Assembly (NCBI GenBank): GCA_964449375.1
Contig: CAYVAS010000001.1
Span: 57,437 to 121,436, forward strand
Origin: JAFDWI01 sp964449375
Lineage (GTDB): Bacteria; Actinomycetota; Acidimicrobiia; Acidimicrobiales; Iamiaceae
Direction of reading: 5' to 3'
DNA: 64,000 nt
How positions within the stretch are numbered: the stretch's first letter is position 1; every line of letters begins with the position of its first letter. Position numbers and translations under genes: made by a program. The notes under the pieces were generated by a model that saw nothing but the letters and a program-made list of their open reading frames with translations, was not told the origin of the DNA and searched no databases. Below, piece by piece: positions 28,792-36,911 of the stretch.

Positions 28792-29465
28792 GAGTCCTCC
28801 AGGAGTGGGCCGAACGCGAAGATTCCGGCCAGCAGATAGGCTACGGCGAAGGCGGCGAGTAATCCCACCCAGCGCCATCCCTGGTCGTAGGTCACATCTC
28901 CGGTGGCGAGCGCGGCCTGGTAGGCGGAAGTGGCCCCGATGAGCACGGGCGCCACCACCGGGAGCAGCAGCAGGGGCAGCAACGTCTCCCGGCCGCGCAC
29001 CCCCATGAGCAGGGCGCCATACAAGGTGCCCGACGCGGCCAGCCCGACGGCCGCGGTCAGCCCGGCTCCGATCATCAGGCCGATCCCGTCGAGGCGGGTC
29101 GAGTACAGGATCGCCGCGCCGGCCACGGTGAGCACACCCAGGGCGACGAGCTGGACGAACACGCTCAGCGCCTTGCCCAGAAAGATCCCGGCCGGGTCCA
29201 GGCCCGACAGTCGCAACTGGTCGGTGACGCCGGCGGGCCCTTCGGTGACGAACACCCGCTGCACGCACAGCAGCAGCGACAGCAGCATCGTGATCCACAG
29301 CAGGCCCGGGGTGGCCTCGGCCAGGACGGTCTGTTGGGAGTCCAGCGCGAACGCGAACAGCACCAGCACCACCAGCGCGAAGGGCACGACCTGGCTGAGC
29401 GCGACCCGGCTGCGCCATTCGATCCGCAGGTCCTTGGCGGCCACGACCCAGGCGTCAGCGAACAC
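28788..29465 (-). CDS. ccmB: Heme ABC transporter permease CcmB
   Basis: 225 residues from GTG 29465, overlapping the end of ccmA by 11 bp; the frame is open further upstream, but this start gives the family length. Six membrane helices, with the cytoplasmic DLRIEWRSRVALSQVVPFA start and LRLSGLDPAGIFLGKAL typical of CcmB. It forms the membrane part of the CcmAB ATPase complex that frees heme-loaded CcmE. Confidence 0.9.
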   Translation of the reverse strand: MFADAWVVAAKDLRIEWRSRVALSQVVPFALVVLVLFAFALDSQQTVLAEATPGLLWITMLLSLLLCVQRVFVTEGPAGVTDQLRLSGLDPAGIFLGKALSVFVQLVALGVLTVAGAAILYSTRLDGIGLMIGAGLTAAVGLAASGTLYGALLMGVRGRETLLPLLLLPVVAPVLIGATSAYQAALATGDVTYDQGWRWVGLLAAFAVAYLLAGIFAFGPLLEDS

Positions 29466-30186
29466 GGTCCGCCTCACCGCGGGGTGGGTCGTCGGGTCCT
29501 GCGGCCACCCGGGCCATCTCGGTGTGCCGCGTCCGGTCACCCCGGTCCCACGCGGTGACCACTCCCCCGTCGATGGTCGCGACCCGGTCGGCCAGCGCGG
29601 TGGCCCGGTCCAGGTCGTGGGAGGCCACCAGCACGGTGACTCCGGCCTCGGCGGCGAACCGGATCAGGTGGTCCACCAGGTCGCGTCCGTCGGTGTCGAG
29701 CCCCGCGTGGGGTTCGTCCAGCAGCCACAGCTCGGCGCGGCGGGTCAACAGCACCGCCAGCGCGGCGCGGCGCCGCTGGCCGGCGGACAGACGGGCGACC
29801 TCGACCCCGGCGAGCCGCCCGGCCAGTCCCACCCGGCCGAGCGCGGCGTCGACCTCGCCGGTGCCCTGGCCGGCGGCCGTCGCCCAGAAGGCCACGTTGT
29901 CCGCGACGGTGAGCTCCTCGTACAGCCCCACGCCGTGGCCGAGCAGCGCCACCCGGCGACGCACCGCGGCGGCGTCGGTTGCAAGGTCGCAGCCCAGCAC
30001 CTCACCGCGACCCGACTGCAGGGGCACCAACCCCGCGCACAGGCGCAGCAGGGTGGACTTTCCGGCCCCGTTGGGCCCTCGGGCCAGCACGATCTGGCCG
30101 GCTTCGATGTCGAGGTCCACCCCGGCCAGTGCCGGGAACCGTCCCAGCACACAGACCGCATCTCGGAGGTGGACGACGTGTCGCAT
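29455..30186 (-). CDS. ccmA: Cytochrome c maturation ABC ATPase CcmA
   Basis: 243 residues, first gene of the ccm operon. Walker A is ARGPNGAGKSTLLRL, the ABC signature is VARLSAGQRRRAAL (SAGQ form), Walker B is LWLLDEPHAGLD and the switch His is in LVASHDLDRA. Sequence and position identify it as CcmA rather than a general exporter. The last 35 residues are a charged extension. ATG 30186 is the first in frame. Confidence 0.93.
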   Translation of the reverse strand: MRHVVHLRDAVCVLGRFPALAGVDLDIEAGQIVLARGPNGAGKSTLLRLCAGLVPLQSGRGEVLGCDLATDAAAVRRRVALLGHGVGLYEELTVADNVAFWATAAGQGTGEVDAALGRVGLAGRLAGVEVARLSAGQRRRAALAVLLTRRAELWLLDEPHAGLDTDGRDLVDHLIRFAAEAGVTVLVASHDLDRATALADRVATIDGGVVTAWDRGDRTRHTEMARVAAGPDDPPRGEADRVR

Positions 30187-30304
30187 GGGACCGGACCACA
30201 GGCTACCTGTGCCGCCAGAATCCGGCCAAGGGATCGGACGCTCCGGTGGCCCGGTCCGGCCGCCGACCGGGTCGACCGGGCGCGTCGGATCGCGGGTGGC
30301 GCCC

Positions 30305-30310
30305 GATAAC
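30305..30310 (+). promoter_or_regulatory. Possible -10 box (GATAAC) for the sortase gene
   Basis: GATAAC ends 10 nt before the ATG at 30321 and no ribosome site is seen between them, so the message may be leaderless or nearly so. No clear -35 box. Confidence 0.3.
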
Positions 30311-30320
30311 CTGCCTCGCG

Positions 30321-31271
30321 ATGTCCGCGATCAGTCCGATGCGTGTGGTGGGGATCATCGGCCGGGTGCTGTTGACCACCGGGGTGCTGATGCTCGCGTT
30401 CGTCGCCTATCAACTCTGGGGCACGGGTCTGCACGAGGCCGAGGCCCAACGTGAGCTCAACGACGAGTTCGACCAGCTTCTCGCCGAGCATCCCCCGCCG
30501 ACGACCGAGCCCGGCTCACCGGCCACCCTGCCTGCCGAGGCCGCCCCCAGCCAGCAGCTCGCGGTGAACGTGGGTGATCCGATCGGGCGGTTGTCGATCC
30601 CCAAACTCCACCTCGAGAAGGTCGTGGTGGAGGGCATCCCGCTGGTGGAGCTGGACCGCGCGCCGGGTCATTACCCCCAGACCCCCTTCCCCGGTCAGGC
30701 GGGTAACTCGGCGATCGCCGGGCACCGGTCCACCTACGGCGCGCCCTTCTACAACATCGACAAGCTCCGGCCCGGCGACAAGATCCACATCACGACCCTG
30801 CAGGGCGAGTTCACCTACGAGATGCAGTGGTCCAAGATCGTCAAACCCGACGAGGTGTGGGTGCTCGATCAGGACCCGGATCACCCGAACACCCTGACCC
30901 TGACCGCCTGTCATCCGCGCATGAGCCTGGCCAAGCGCTACATCGTGCGCGCCGAGCTCGTGGGTGAACCCGCCCCCGAGCTGCCGGGCCAGGACGCCGT
31001 GGCCGCCCCGACCTCCGACGAGCTCGCCGACGGCAGAACCCGGCCCTCCAACCCCGACGCCTGGCCGCACCTGGTCGGCTGGGCCGCGGTTTGCGCGGCG
31101 ATCTGGATCGGCGCCTGGTGGGTGTCGCGGCGCTGGCGGGACGGGACGCATCGCCAGCCACCCCGTTGGGTCCGGGCCCTGGTGCCCTACGTGTTGGCTC
31201 TTCCCGTGTTCAGCGTCACGTTGTTCTTCGCGTTCGAGAACCTGTCGAACGTGGTGCCCGCGGGTCTCTGA
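30321..31271 (+). CDS. Class E sortase
   Basis: 316 residues. N-terminal membrane helix (about 11-33), a Pro/Glu-rich linker, the sortase barrel, and two C-terminal membrane segments after about 245. Catalytic residues are H135 (SAIAGHRSTYG), C197 (TLTLTACHPR) and R206 (SLAKRYIV). TLTACHP is the class E signature. It cleaves a sorting signal and joins the protein to the cell wall, or assembles pilins. No substrate with an obvious LAXTG-type signal is encoded nearby. ATG 30321 is chosen because the upstream frame lies over the ccmA promoter region. Confidence 0.92.
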   Translation: MSAISPMRVVGIIGRVLLTTGVLMLAFVAYQLWGTGLHEAEAQRELNDEFDQLLAEHPPPTTEPGSPATLPAEAAPSQQLAVNVGDPIGRLSIPKLHLEKVVVEGIPLVELDRAPGHYPQTPFPGQAGNSAIAGHRSTYGAPFYNIDKLRPGDKIHITTLQGEFTYEMQWSKIVKPDEVWVLDQDPDHPNTLTLTACHPRMSLAKRYIVRAELVGEPAPELPGQDAVAAPTSDELADGRTRPSNPDAWPHLVGWAAVCAAIWIGAWWVSRRWRDGTHRQPPRWVRALVPYVLALPVFSVTLFFAFENLSNVVPAGL

Positions 31272-31282
31272 GGCCGCCGGTG

Positions 31283-31300
31283 CCGGACCGTCGCGTCCGG
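31283..31300. terminator. Short hairpin between convergent sortase and crotonase genes
   Basis: Arms CCGGAC (31283-31288) and GTCCGG (31295-31300) with a 6-nt loop, between stops at 31271 and 31301. Flanking GGCCGC and GCGGCC can extend the pairing. Confidence 0.45.
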
Positions 31301-32056
31301 TCAGCGGCCGTGGAACTCCGGACGGCGCTTCTCGGCGAAGGCGACCAGGCCCGCAGCCAGGTCCTCGCTCCGCCAGGCGGCGGTCCGGGCAGCGAGCGAC
31401 GCGGCGGACGGCTCCACGGGCACCTCGGCGTCGGCCAGCATCAGCTTGTGCGCGGTGATCGTCAGCGGTGCCAGACGGGCGACCTCGGCGGCCCAGGCCA
31501 GCCCGGCCTCGCGGACCTCGGTGCCCTCGTCGACCAGGCGGTGCACGAAGCCCGAGGCGGCCAGCGTTTCACCGGTGAAGGTCTCGGTGCCCACCAACAT
31601 CGCCCGGGCGGTGGCGTGGCCCACCGCGTCGGCCAGGTGGTGCACGGTGTAGTAGTCGACGGTCAGGCCCAACTTGGCCGCGGGGATCCCGAAGGTCGAC
31701 CCAGCGGTGGCCAGGCGCAGATCACAGGCCATGGCGAGCTGGGTACCCGCTCCCAGGGCGGGGCCGTGGATCGCGCCCAGCACCGGGAAGGGCGCGCTTC
31801 TCAGGTCCTCGAGGGTGCCGCGCAGCTCCTCGACGAAGGCGTCGTCCTCCACCGTGGACAGGTCCGCGCCCGCGCAGAAGTTGCGGCCCGCGCCGGTGAG
31901 CACCAGCACCCGTGCGGCCGCGTCGCGCACCGTGGAGATCGCGTCGCGCAACGCGGTCAAGTGGGCGTGGTCGAGGGCGTTGCGACGGTCCTGGCGGTCC
32001 AGGGTCACCACGGCCACGCCGGCCGGGTCGTCGAGGATCTCGGTGTGCACGGGCAT
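31301..32056 (-). CDS. Crotonase-fold protein, EchA6-like, without the usual catalytic glutamates
   Basis: 251 residues with a full crotonase fold and oxyanion-hole segments (GAGRNFCAGADLS, GPALGAGTQLAMACDLR). The first catalytic Glu of enoyl-CoA hydratases should sit where Q appears in GAGTQLA, and the second where Ala appears in GIPAAKLGL, so ordinary hydratase chemistry is unlikely. From memory, the GAGxQLAMxCDLR and KxGLxxD pattern resembles mycobacterial EchA6, a non-catalytic acyl-CoA-binding protein that feeds fatty acid elongation. It is monocistronic, divergent from the sugar kinase operon. Confidence 0.8.
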   Translation of the reverse strand: MPVHTEILDDPAGVAVVTLDRQDRRNALDHAHLTALRDAISTVRDAAARVLVLTGAGRNFCAGADLSTVEDDAFVEELRGTLEDLRSAPFPVLGAIHGPALGAGTQLAMACDLRLATAGSTFGIPAAKLGLTVDYYTVHHLADAVGHATARAMLVGTETFTGETLAASGFVHRLVDEGTEVREAGLAWAAEVARLAPLTITAHKLMLADAEVPVEPSAASLAARTAAWRSEDLAAGLVAFAEKRRPEFHGR

Positions 32057-32229
32057 GAGCGGCGACCGTACACGACGTCGACGCGGGCGCCCCGGCGGTG
32101 CCGCGTGGGGCGCGGCGTCGCCGTCGCGGTCGGAACGGGCCGGGCGCGACGGACCGGATTTTCGGTGTGCAAACTAAGGTCGCCACGTCGGAGGAGACCT
32201 CCGTCGACCCGCGGCTGCACAGGAGCGTC

Positions 32230-33807
32230 ATGAGCCACGTACTCGCAATCGATCTGGGCACCGGTGGCCCCAAGGTGGCGCTGGTCGACCTGGAGGGGGC
32301 GATCGTGGGATCCGAGGTCGAGACCACCGAGCTGCTGCTGGGGCCGGGGGGTCGGGCCGAGCAGGACCCGGACGACTGGTGGCGGGCGATCGACGCCGCG
32401 GTGCTGCGCCTGCTGAGCCAGGACCTGGTGTCGGTGGGCGAGATCGACGCGGTGGCGGTGACCTCCCAGTGGTCGGGCACCGTCGCGGTCGACGCGCAGG
32501 GCCGGCATCTGATGAACGCGGTCATCTGGATGGACTCGCGGGGATCCGAGGAGATCCGCAAGGTCACCAGCGGCGCGTTCAACGTGCAGGGCTACGACGT
32601 GCGGCGGGTCAAGTCCTGGATCCAACGCACCGGCGGCCTTCCCAGTCATTCGGGCAAGGACCCGGTGGCCCACATCCTGTGGATCCAGGCCAACCTGCCC
32701 GACGTCTACGACGCCACCCGCACGTTTCTGGAGCCCTGCGACTACCTGAATCTGCGTCTGTCGGGGCGGGCCGTGTCGAGCCACGACGCGATCACCCTGC
32801 ACTGGATCACCGACAACCGTGACCGCAACAACGTCGTCTACGACGACGAACTGATCGACGTCTTCGGGTTGGACCGGGCCCGGCTGCCCGAGCTGGTGCC
32901 CTCGGCGACGGTGATCGGCACGATCACCGCCGAGGTGGCCGCCCGCTGGGGCCTGTCGCTGTCGACCAAGGTGGTGACCGCCACCGGCGACATCCACTCG
33001 GCCGCGGTGGGATCCGGAGCCGTCGCCGAGTACGCCGGGCATCTCTACATCGGCACCTCGTCGTGGCTGAGCTGCCATGTGCCCTGGAAGAAGACCGACC
33101 TGCTGCGCAACCAGGCGGCCCTGCCCTCCGCGCTGCCCGGCCGGTACTTCATCGCGAACGAGCACGAGACCGCCGGGGCGTGTCTGGACCATCTGATCGA
33201 CAACGTGATCTTCGCGGTCGACGCGCTGGACACTCCCCGACCCGACGACGCCTACGCCCGGCTCGAGGCGCTGGCCGCCGAGGTGCCCGCGGGTGCCAAC
33301 GGAGTGCTCTACACGCCGTGGCTGAACGGGGAACGTTCACCGGTGGACGACCACACGATCCGTGCGGGGTGGCACCACGTGGGGCTGGCCAACACCCGGG
33401 CCGATCTGGTCCGGGCGGTGTACGAGGGGGTGGCCTTCAACAGCCGGTGGTTGCTCGACGCGGTCGAGAAGTTCACCAAGCACCGGATGGACAAACTGAA
33501 CTTCATCGGCGGTGGGGCCCTGTCGACGCTGTGGTGCCAGATCCACGCCGACGTGCTGGACCGCGACATCGACCAGATGGCCGAACCCCGCCACGCCAAC
33601 GTACGCGGCGCGGCGATGATCGCCGCGGTCGCCCTGGGCCACAAGCGGGTCGATCAGCTCGATGCCGAGGTGCCGGTGGAACGCACGTTCCACCCCAACC
33701 CGGCCAACCGACGCATCTACGACGCGCTCTTCGAACAGTTCACCGCCCTGTACAAGGCCGACAAGCCGATCCACGCCAAGCTGAACCGGATCCACCACTT
33801 GCCGTGA
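32230..33807 (+). CDS. FGGY-family carbohydrate kinase (xylulokinase-like)
   Basis: 525 residues from ATG 32230, with AGGAG 5 nt upstream. HVLAIDLGTGGPKVALVD is the phosphate-1 loop, VTSQWSGTVAVDAQGRHL the substrate region, and LNFIGGGALSTLWCQ the adenosine motif. It phosphorylates a sugar or polyol; xylulose-like kinases are the nearest by pattern, but specificity is open. It heads an operon that continues with a small membrane protein, a mycofactocin-type SDR and MftF, with overlaps at each junction. That context suggests it handles the ketose or polyol product of the adjacent dehydrogenase. Confidence 0.9.
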   Translation: MSHVLAIDLGTGGPKVALVDLEGAIVGSEVETTELLLGPGGRAEQDPDDWWRAIDAAVLRLLSQDLVSVGEIDAVAVTSQWSGTVAVDAQGRHLMNAVIWMDSRGSEEIRKVTSGAFNVQGYDVRRVKSWIQRTGGLPSHSGKDPVAHILWIQANLPDVYDATRTFLEPCDYLNLRLSGRAVSSHDAITLHWITDNRDRNNVVYDDELIDVFGLDRARLPELVPSATVIGTITAEVAARWGLSLSTKVVTATGDIHSAAVGSGAVAEYAGHLYIGTSSWLSCHVPWKKTDLLRNQAALPSALPGRYFIANEHETAGACLDHLIDNVIFAVDALDTPRPDDAYARLEALAAEVPAGANGVLYTPWLNGERSPVDDHTIRAGWHHVGLANTRADLVRAVYEGVAFNSRWLLDAVEKFTKHRMDKLNFIGGGALSTLWCQIHADVLDRDIDQMAEPRHANVRGAAMIAAVALGHKRVDQLDAEVPVERTFHPNPANRRIYDALFEQFTALYKADKPIHAKLNRIHHLP

Positions 33808-34091
33808 CCCCGACCCCCCCGGACCCCACCGACGACGAGGTGCTCGCCCACCGGGCGCGCCTGGCCCGGTACGTGAAGCTCGCAAAACGGGTCGGCTACG
33901 GCCTGTTCGCGTACGCGGTGCTGGCCTTCGTGGCCGGTGCGATCTTCGGGTTCGCGGGCTGGCTGATCAACACGATCGTGGCGGCCATGGCGATCGGGTC
34001 GTTGCTGCTGGCCCCGGCGATCGTGTTCGGCTACGGGATCCGGGCCGCGGAACGCGAAGAACGCGGCGAGACCCGCCGGGGCGGCTACTGA
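33804..34091 (+). CDS. Small two-helix membrane protein
   Basis: 95 residues from GTG 33804, overlapping the kinase stop by 4 bp; its last base overlaps the SDR ATG. The first 30 residues are cytoplasmic and charged (DDEVLAHRARLARYVKLAKR), then two membrane helices (VGYGLFAYAVLAFVAGAIFG and LINTIVAAMAIGSLLLAPAI) and a short basic/acidic tail. I recognise no family. Tight coupling suggests a role with the operon's enzymes. Confidence 0.75.
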   Translation: MTPTPPDPTDDEVLAHRARLARYVKLAKRVGYGLFAYAVLAFVAGAIFGFAGWLINTIVAAMAIGSLLLAPAIVFGYGIRAAEREERGETRRGGY

Positions 34092-34903
34092 TGACCTCCC
34101 GGGTCGCGCTGGTCACCGGGGCGGCCCGGGGCATCGGCGCGGCGACCGTCGCGGCGCTCGTCGCCGACGGGTGGCAGGTGGTGGCCACCGACGCCTGCAC
34201 CGACGATCCGCGCCTGGACTACCCGCTGGGCACCCGTGCCGAACTCGACGCGGTGGCCGCGGCGGCACCCGACCACACCCGGGCGGTGGTCGCCGACGTA
34301 CGCGACCCCGACGCGCTGGCCGCCGCGGTCGCCGTTGCCCTGGAGGACTTCGGTCGCCTGGACGCGGCCGTGGGCTGCGCGGGGGTCCTCGCCGGTGGTG
34401 CGCCGGGCTGGCGGACCGACCCGGCGGTGTGGGACGTGCAACTCGAGGTGAACCTGACGGGCATGTGGCGCTTGGCCGCCGCGACGCTCGACGCGATCGT
34501 GACCAGCACGACCCGCGCGGACGACCCGGCCTCTGGTGGGGGTCGGTTCGTGGCGGTCTCCTCGGCGGCGGGCACGATGGGCCTGGCAGGGCTGAGCGCG
34601 TACGCCGCCTCCAAGCACGGGGTCGTGGGCCTGGTGCGTTCGCTGGCGGCCGAACTCGCCCCGCACGGGGTCACCGCCAACGTGGTGAGTCCGGGTTCGA
34701 CCCGCACGGCGATCCTGGATGCCTCCGCCGCGGTGTACGGCCTGGACGGCGCCGAGGCCTTCGCCGACCAGCAGCCCCTGGGGCGGCTGATCGAACCCGC
34801 CGAGGTCGCCTCGGCGATCACGTACCTGTGTTCCGAGGCCGCCGCGGCCCTCACCGGCGCGGTCGTCCCGGTGGACGCGGGCATGACCAGCCGTGGGGGC
34901 TGA
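34091..34903 (+). CDS. Mycofactocin-type SDR family oxidoreductase
   Basis: 270 residues. Cofactor loop ALVTGAARGIGAA, catalytic Ser in FVAVSSAAGTMG and YxxxK in SAYAASKHGVVG. Between the second strand and the ADVRD-like block (AVVADVRDPDAL) is the extended insertion (DACTDDPRLDYPLGT to about residue 58) that marks mycofactocin-dependent SDRs, which hold their NAD permanently and need mycofactocin to reoxidise it. MftF is the next gene, with an 11-bp overlap, strengthening the call. It probably oxidises a secondary alcohol or polyol; the kinase upstream suggests a sugar-derived substrate. Confidence 0.85.
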   Translation: MTSRVALVTGAARGIGAATVAALVADGWQVVATDACTDDPRLDYPLGTRAELDAVAAAAPDHTRAVVADVRDPDALAAAVAVALEDFGRLDAAVGCAGVLAGGAPGWRTDPAVWDVQLEVNLTGMWRLAAATLDAIVTSTTRADDPASGGGRFVAVSSAAGTMGLAGLSAYAASKHGVVGLVRSLAAELAPHGVTANVVSPGSTRTAILDASAAVYGLDGAEAFADQQPLGRLIEPAEVASAITYLCSEAAAALTGAVVPVDAGMTSRGG

Positions 34904-36374
34904 CCCCGGCGTCTCCGGTTGGGTCCCGACCGGGTGGCCGGGCCGGCTGCGCGCGGATGCGTCGCTTCGGACCTTCGCCGGGGGACGGGTCCTGGTGGGC
35001 GGCTCACCGCTGACGGTGCTGCGCCTGGCCCGCCCGGTGGACCTGGACCGGGAGCGTTCGGCCCGGCTGGTCGACCGCCTGGTCGACACCGGCCTGGCCC
35101 ATCCCGAGCCCGAAGCCGGTCCCTTCACCGCCGCGGACGTGACCGTGGTGGTCCCGGTGTACGGCGAGGTGGCCGCGCTGGCCCAGACCCTGGCGGGCCT
35201 TTTTCGGATGCGCCAACCGGTGGGCCGGATCGTCGTGGTCGACGACGGTTCCTCGGATCCCGACGCGGTGGCGGCGACGGTCGCGCTGGCGGGTCGGTCC
35301 AGCGTGCGGCTGGTGCGCCGGTCCCGCAACGGCGGTCCGGCCGCGGCACGCAACACCGGCGCCGAGGAGGTCACCTCGGCCCTGGTGGGTTTCGTGGATG
35401 CCGGGTGCGTGCCCGAACCGGACTGGCTGGCGCCGGTGCTGGCCCAGTTCGCCGACCCGCAGGTGGCGCTGGTGGCGCCCCGGGTGCGGGCGGACCCGAC
35501 CCGCTGGAGCGACACGCCGGTGGCCGGCCGGCCAGCCGCGTGGGGCTCCCGGTTCCTCCGACGCGCCATCAGCCGCTACGAGACCCGCCGGTCGTCACTG
35601 GATCTGGGCGACGAGCCCGGCCGGATCGCGCCGCGGACCCGGGTGGCCTACGTGCCGGCTGCCGCGGTCGTGGTCCGTACCGACGAGCTCCGCCGGGTCG
35701 GCGGCTTCGACGAGACCCTGCGGGTGGGAGAGGACGTGGATCTGGTCTGGAGGTTGGCCCGGGACCGGCGGCTGCGCTACGTGCCCGCGGGCGTCGTCAC
35801 CCACGACGTGCGAACCTCGCCCCGGCGGTGGCTGGCCCGCCGATTCGCCTACGGCACCTCGGCGGCGCCTCTCGCCCGGCGGCATCCCGGCGGGCCGGTG
35901 CCGGTGCGGGTGTCGGGCTGGAGCGCCGCGTCCTGGGCGGCGGTGGCGGTCGGGCGTCCGGGGGCCGGTGCAGCGATCGCTGCCACCTCCACAGCGCTTC
36001 TTGCCCGCAAACTGTCGAGCCTGGACGACCCGCTCGGCCTGGCGCTCCGCCTCGCCGGTGTGGGCAACCTCGCCGCCGGTGGGTTGCTGGCCAACGCGCT
36101 GCGGCGAGCCTGGTGGCCCGTGGCGATCCCCCTGGCGATGGTCGGGCCACCCGCGGTGCGTCGGGCGGTGGTCGCCGCGTTCGTGCTCCCTCCGCTGCTG
36201 GCGTGGCGTGCCGCGACGGGGATCGACCCGGTGACCTGGCTGGTGTTGTGGACCGCCGACGACGTCGCCTACGGCGCGGGCGTCTGGGCGGGGGCCCTGG
36301 CCGAGGGCACCGTGGCGCCGCTGGTCCCCGACTGGACCGCAGGGCGGGTCGCCGCTCCGGGTGCTTCCCGTTGA
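34893..36374 (+). CDS. mftF: Mycofactocin glycosyltransferase MftF
   Basis: 493 residues from GTG 34893. The first 75 residues are a small helical domain with LVGGSPLTVLRL, as MftF proteins have. A GT2 domain follows (DVTVVVPVYGEVAALAQTL, IVVVDDGSSDPDAV, AARNTGAEEV, GFVDAGCVPEPDWL, VGEDVDLVWRLARD). The C-terminal third is hydrophobic with several membrane segments. MftF adds beta-1,4-glucose units to mycofactocin. It lies on the opposite strand from mftABC/E, separated from mftE by an MFS gene and a lipoprotein gene, and is coupled to the SDR instead. Confidence 0.9.
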   Translation: MGADPGVSGWVPTGWPGRLRADASLRTFAGGRVLVGGSPLTVLRLARPVDLDRERSARLVDRLVDTGLAHPEPEAGPFTAADVTVVVPVYGEVAALAQTLAGLFRMRQPVGRIVVVDDGSSDPDAVAATVALAGRSSVRLVRRSRNGGPAAARNTGAEEVTSALVGFVDAGCVPEPDWLAPVLAQFADPQVALVAPRVRADPTRWSDTPVAGRPAAWGSRFLRRAISRYETRRSSLDLGDEPGRIAPRTRVAYVPAAAVVVRTDELRRVGGFDETLRVGEDVDLVWRLARDRRLRYVPAGVVTHDVRTSPRRWLARRFAYGTSAAPLARRHPGGPVPVRVSGWSAASWAAVAVGRPGAGAAIAATSTALLARKLSSLDDPLGLALRLAGVGNLAAGGLLANALRRAWWPVAIPLAMVGPPAVRRAVVAAFVLPPLLAWRAATGIDPVTWLVLWTADDVAYGAGVWAGALAEGTVAPLVPDWTAGRVAAPGASR

Positions 36375-36384
36375 GTGGGGACGG

Positions 36385-36834
36385 TCAGTGGTTCGGTCCG
36401 AACTCGTCCTTCATCGATGCGCAGATCTCGAGGCGGTCCACCGCCCATGACCCGTCTGTTGCGGACGCGTCCACGGTCAGCAGCTCCACGCCGTTGTCGT
36501 TGGTGAGTCTGGCGTTGGCCGTGGTCGGCGTGTCGGTCACGTGCAGCACGTGGACCTGGTCGGAACCGTCGGAGCGGTCCTGGGCCCGGGACCACGAAAA
36601 CGCCACCCGGAGCCTGGGCAGTTCCTGGGCGATGGCCGCCTGGATCGCCTGGTCGAAGGCCACCGGTGGGGCATCGTCGCCGGGTTCGGTCGCCGCGACG
36701 ACGAAGGCATCCATGCGGTCACAGTGGGCGGGCAGGCCGTCGGCTCCCAGCTTGGACCCGCACGCCCCCGCCACGACGACCAGGGCCAGCACCGCCGCCA
36801 CCGCTCGTCGTGTCGTCCCCATGGCCGTCCTCAC
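36385..36834 (-). CDS. Small secreted lipoprotein, function unknown
   Basis: 149 residues with signal peptide RRAVAAVLALVVVAGAC; Cys25 is the probable lipidated residue. The mature part has two further cysteines (PAHCDRMDAF, EICASMKDEF) and a mixed alpha/beta pattern (FSWSRAQDRSDGSDQVHVLH). No family recognised. A second ATG at 36822 is an alternative start. Convergent with mftF, 10 bp apart. Confidence 0.7.
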   Translation of the reverse strand: MRTAMGTTRRAVAAVLALVVVAGACGSKLGADGLPAHCDRMDAFVVAATEPGDDAPPVAFDQAIQAAIAQELPRLRVAFSWSRAQDRSDGSDQVHVLHVTDTPTTANARLTNDNGVELLTVDASATDGSWAVDRLEICASMKDEFGPNH

Positions 36835-36911
36835 CGGTCTGTCCTGGCGCGCAACCTAGCCCGAATCGGCGGCGGTGTCGCCGGTACCCACGGTCACGGC
36901 CCACATCGTGA

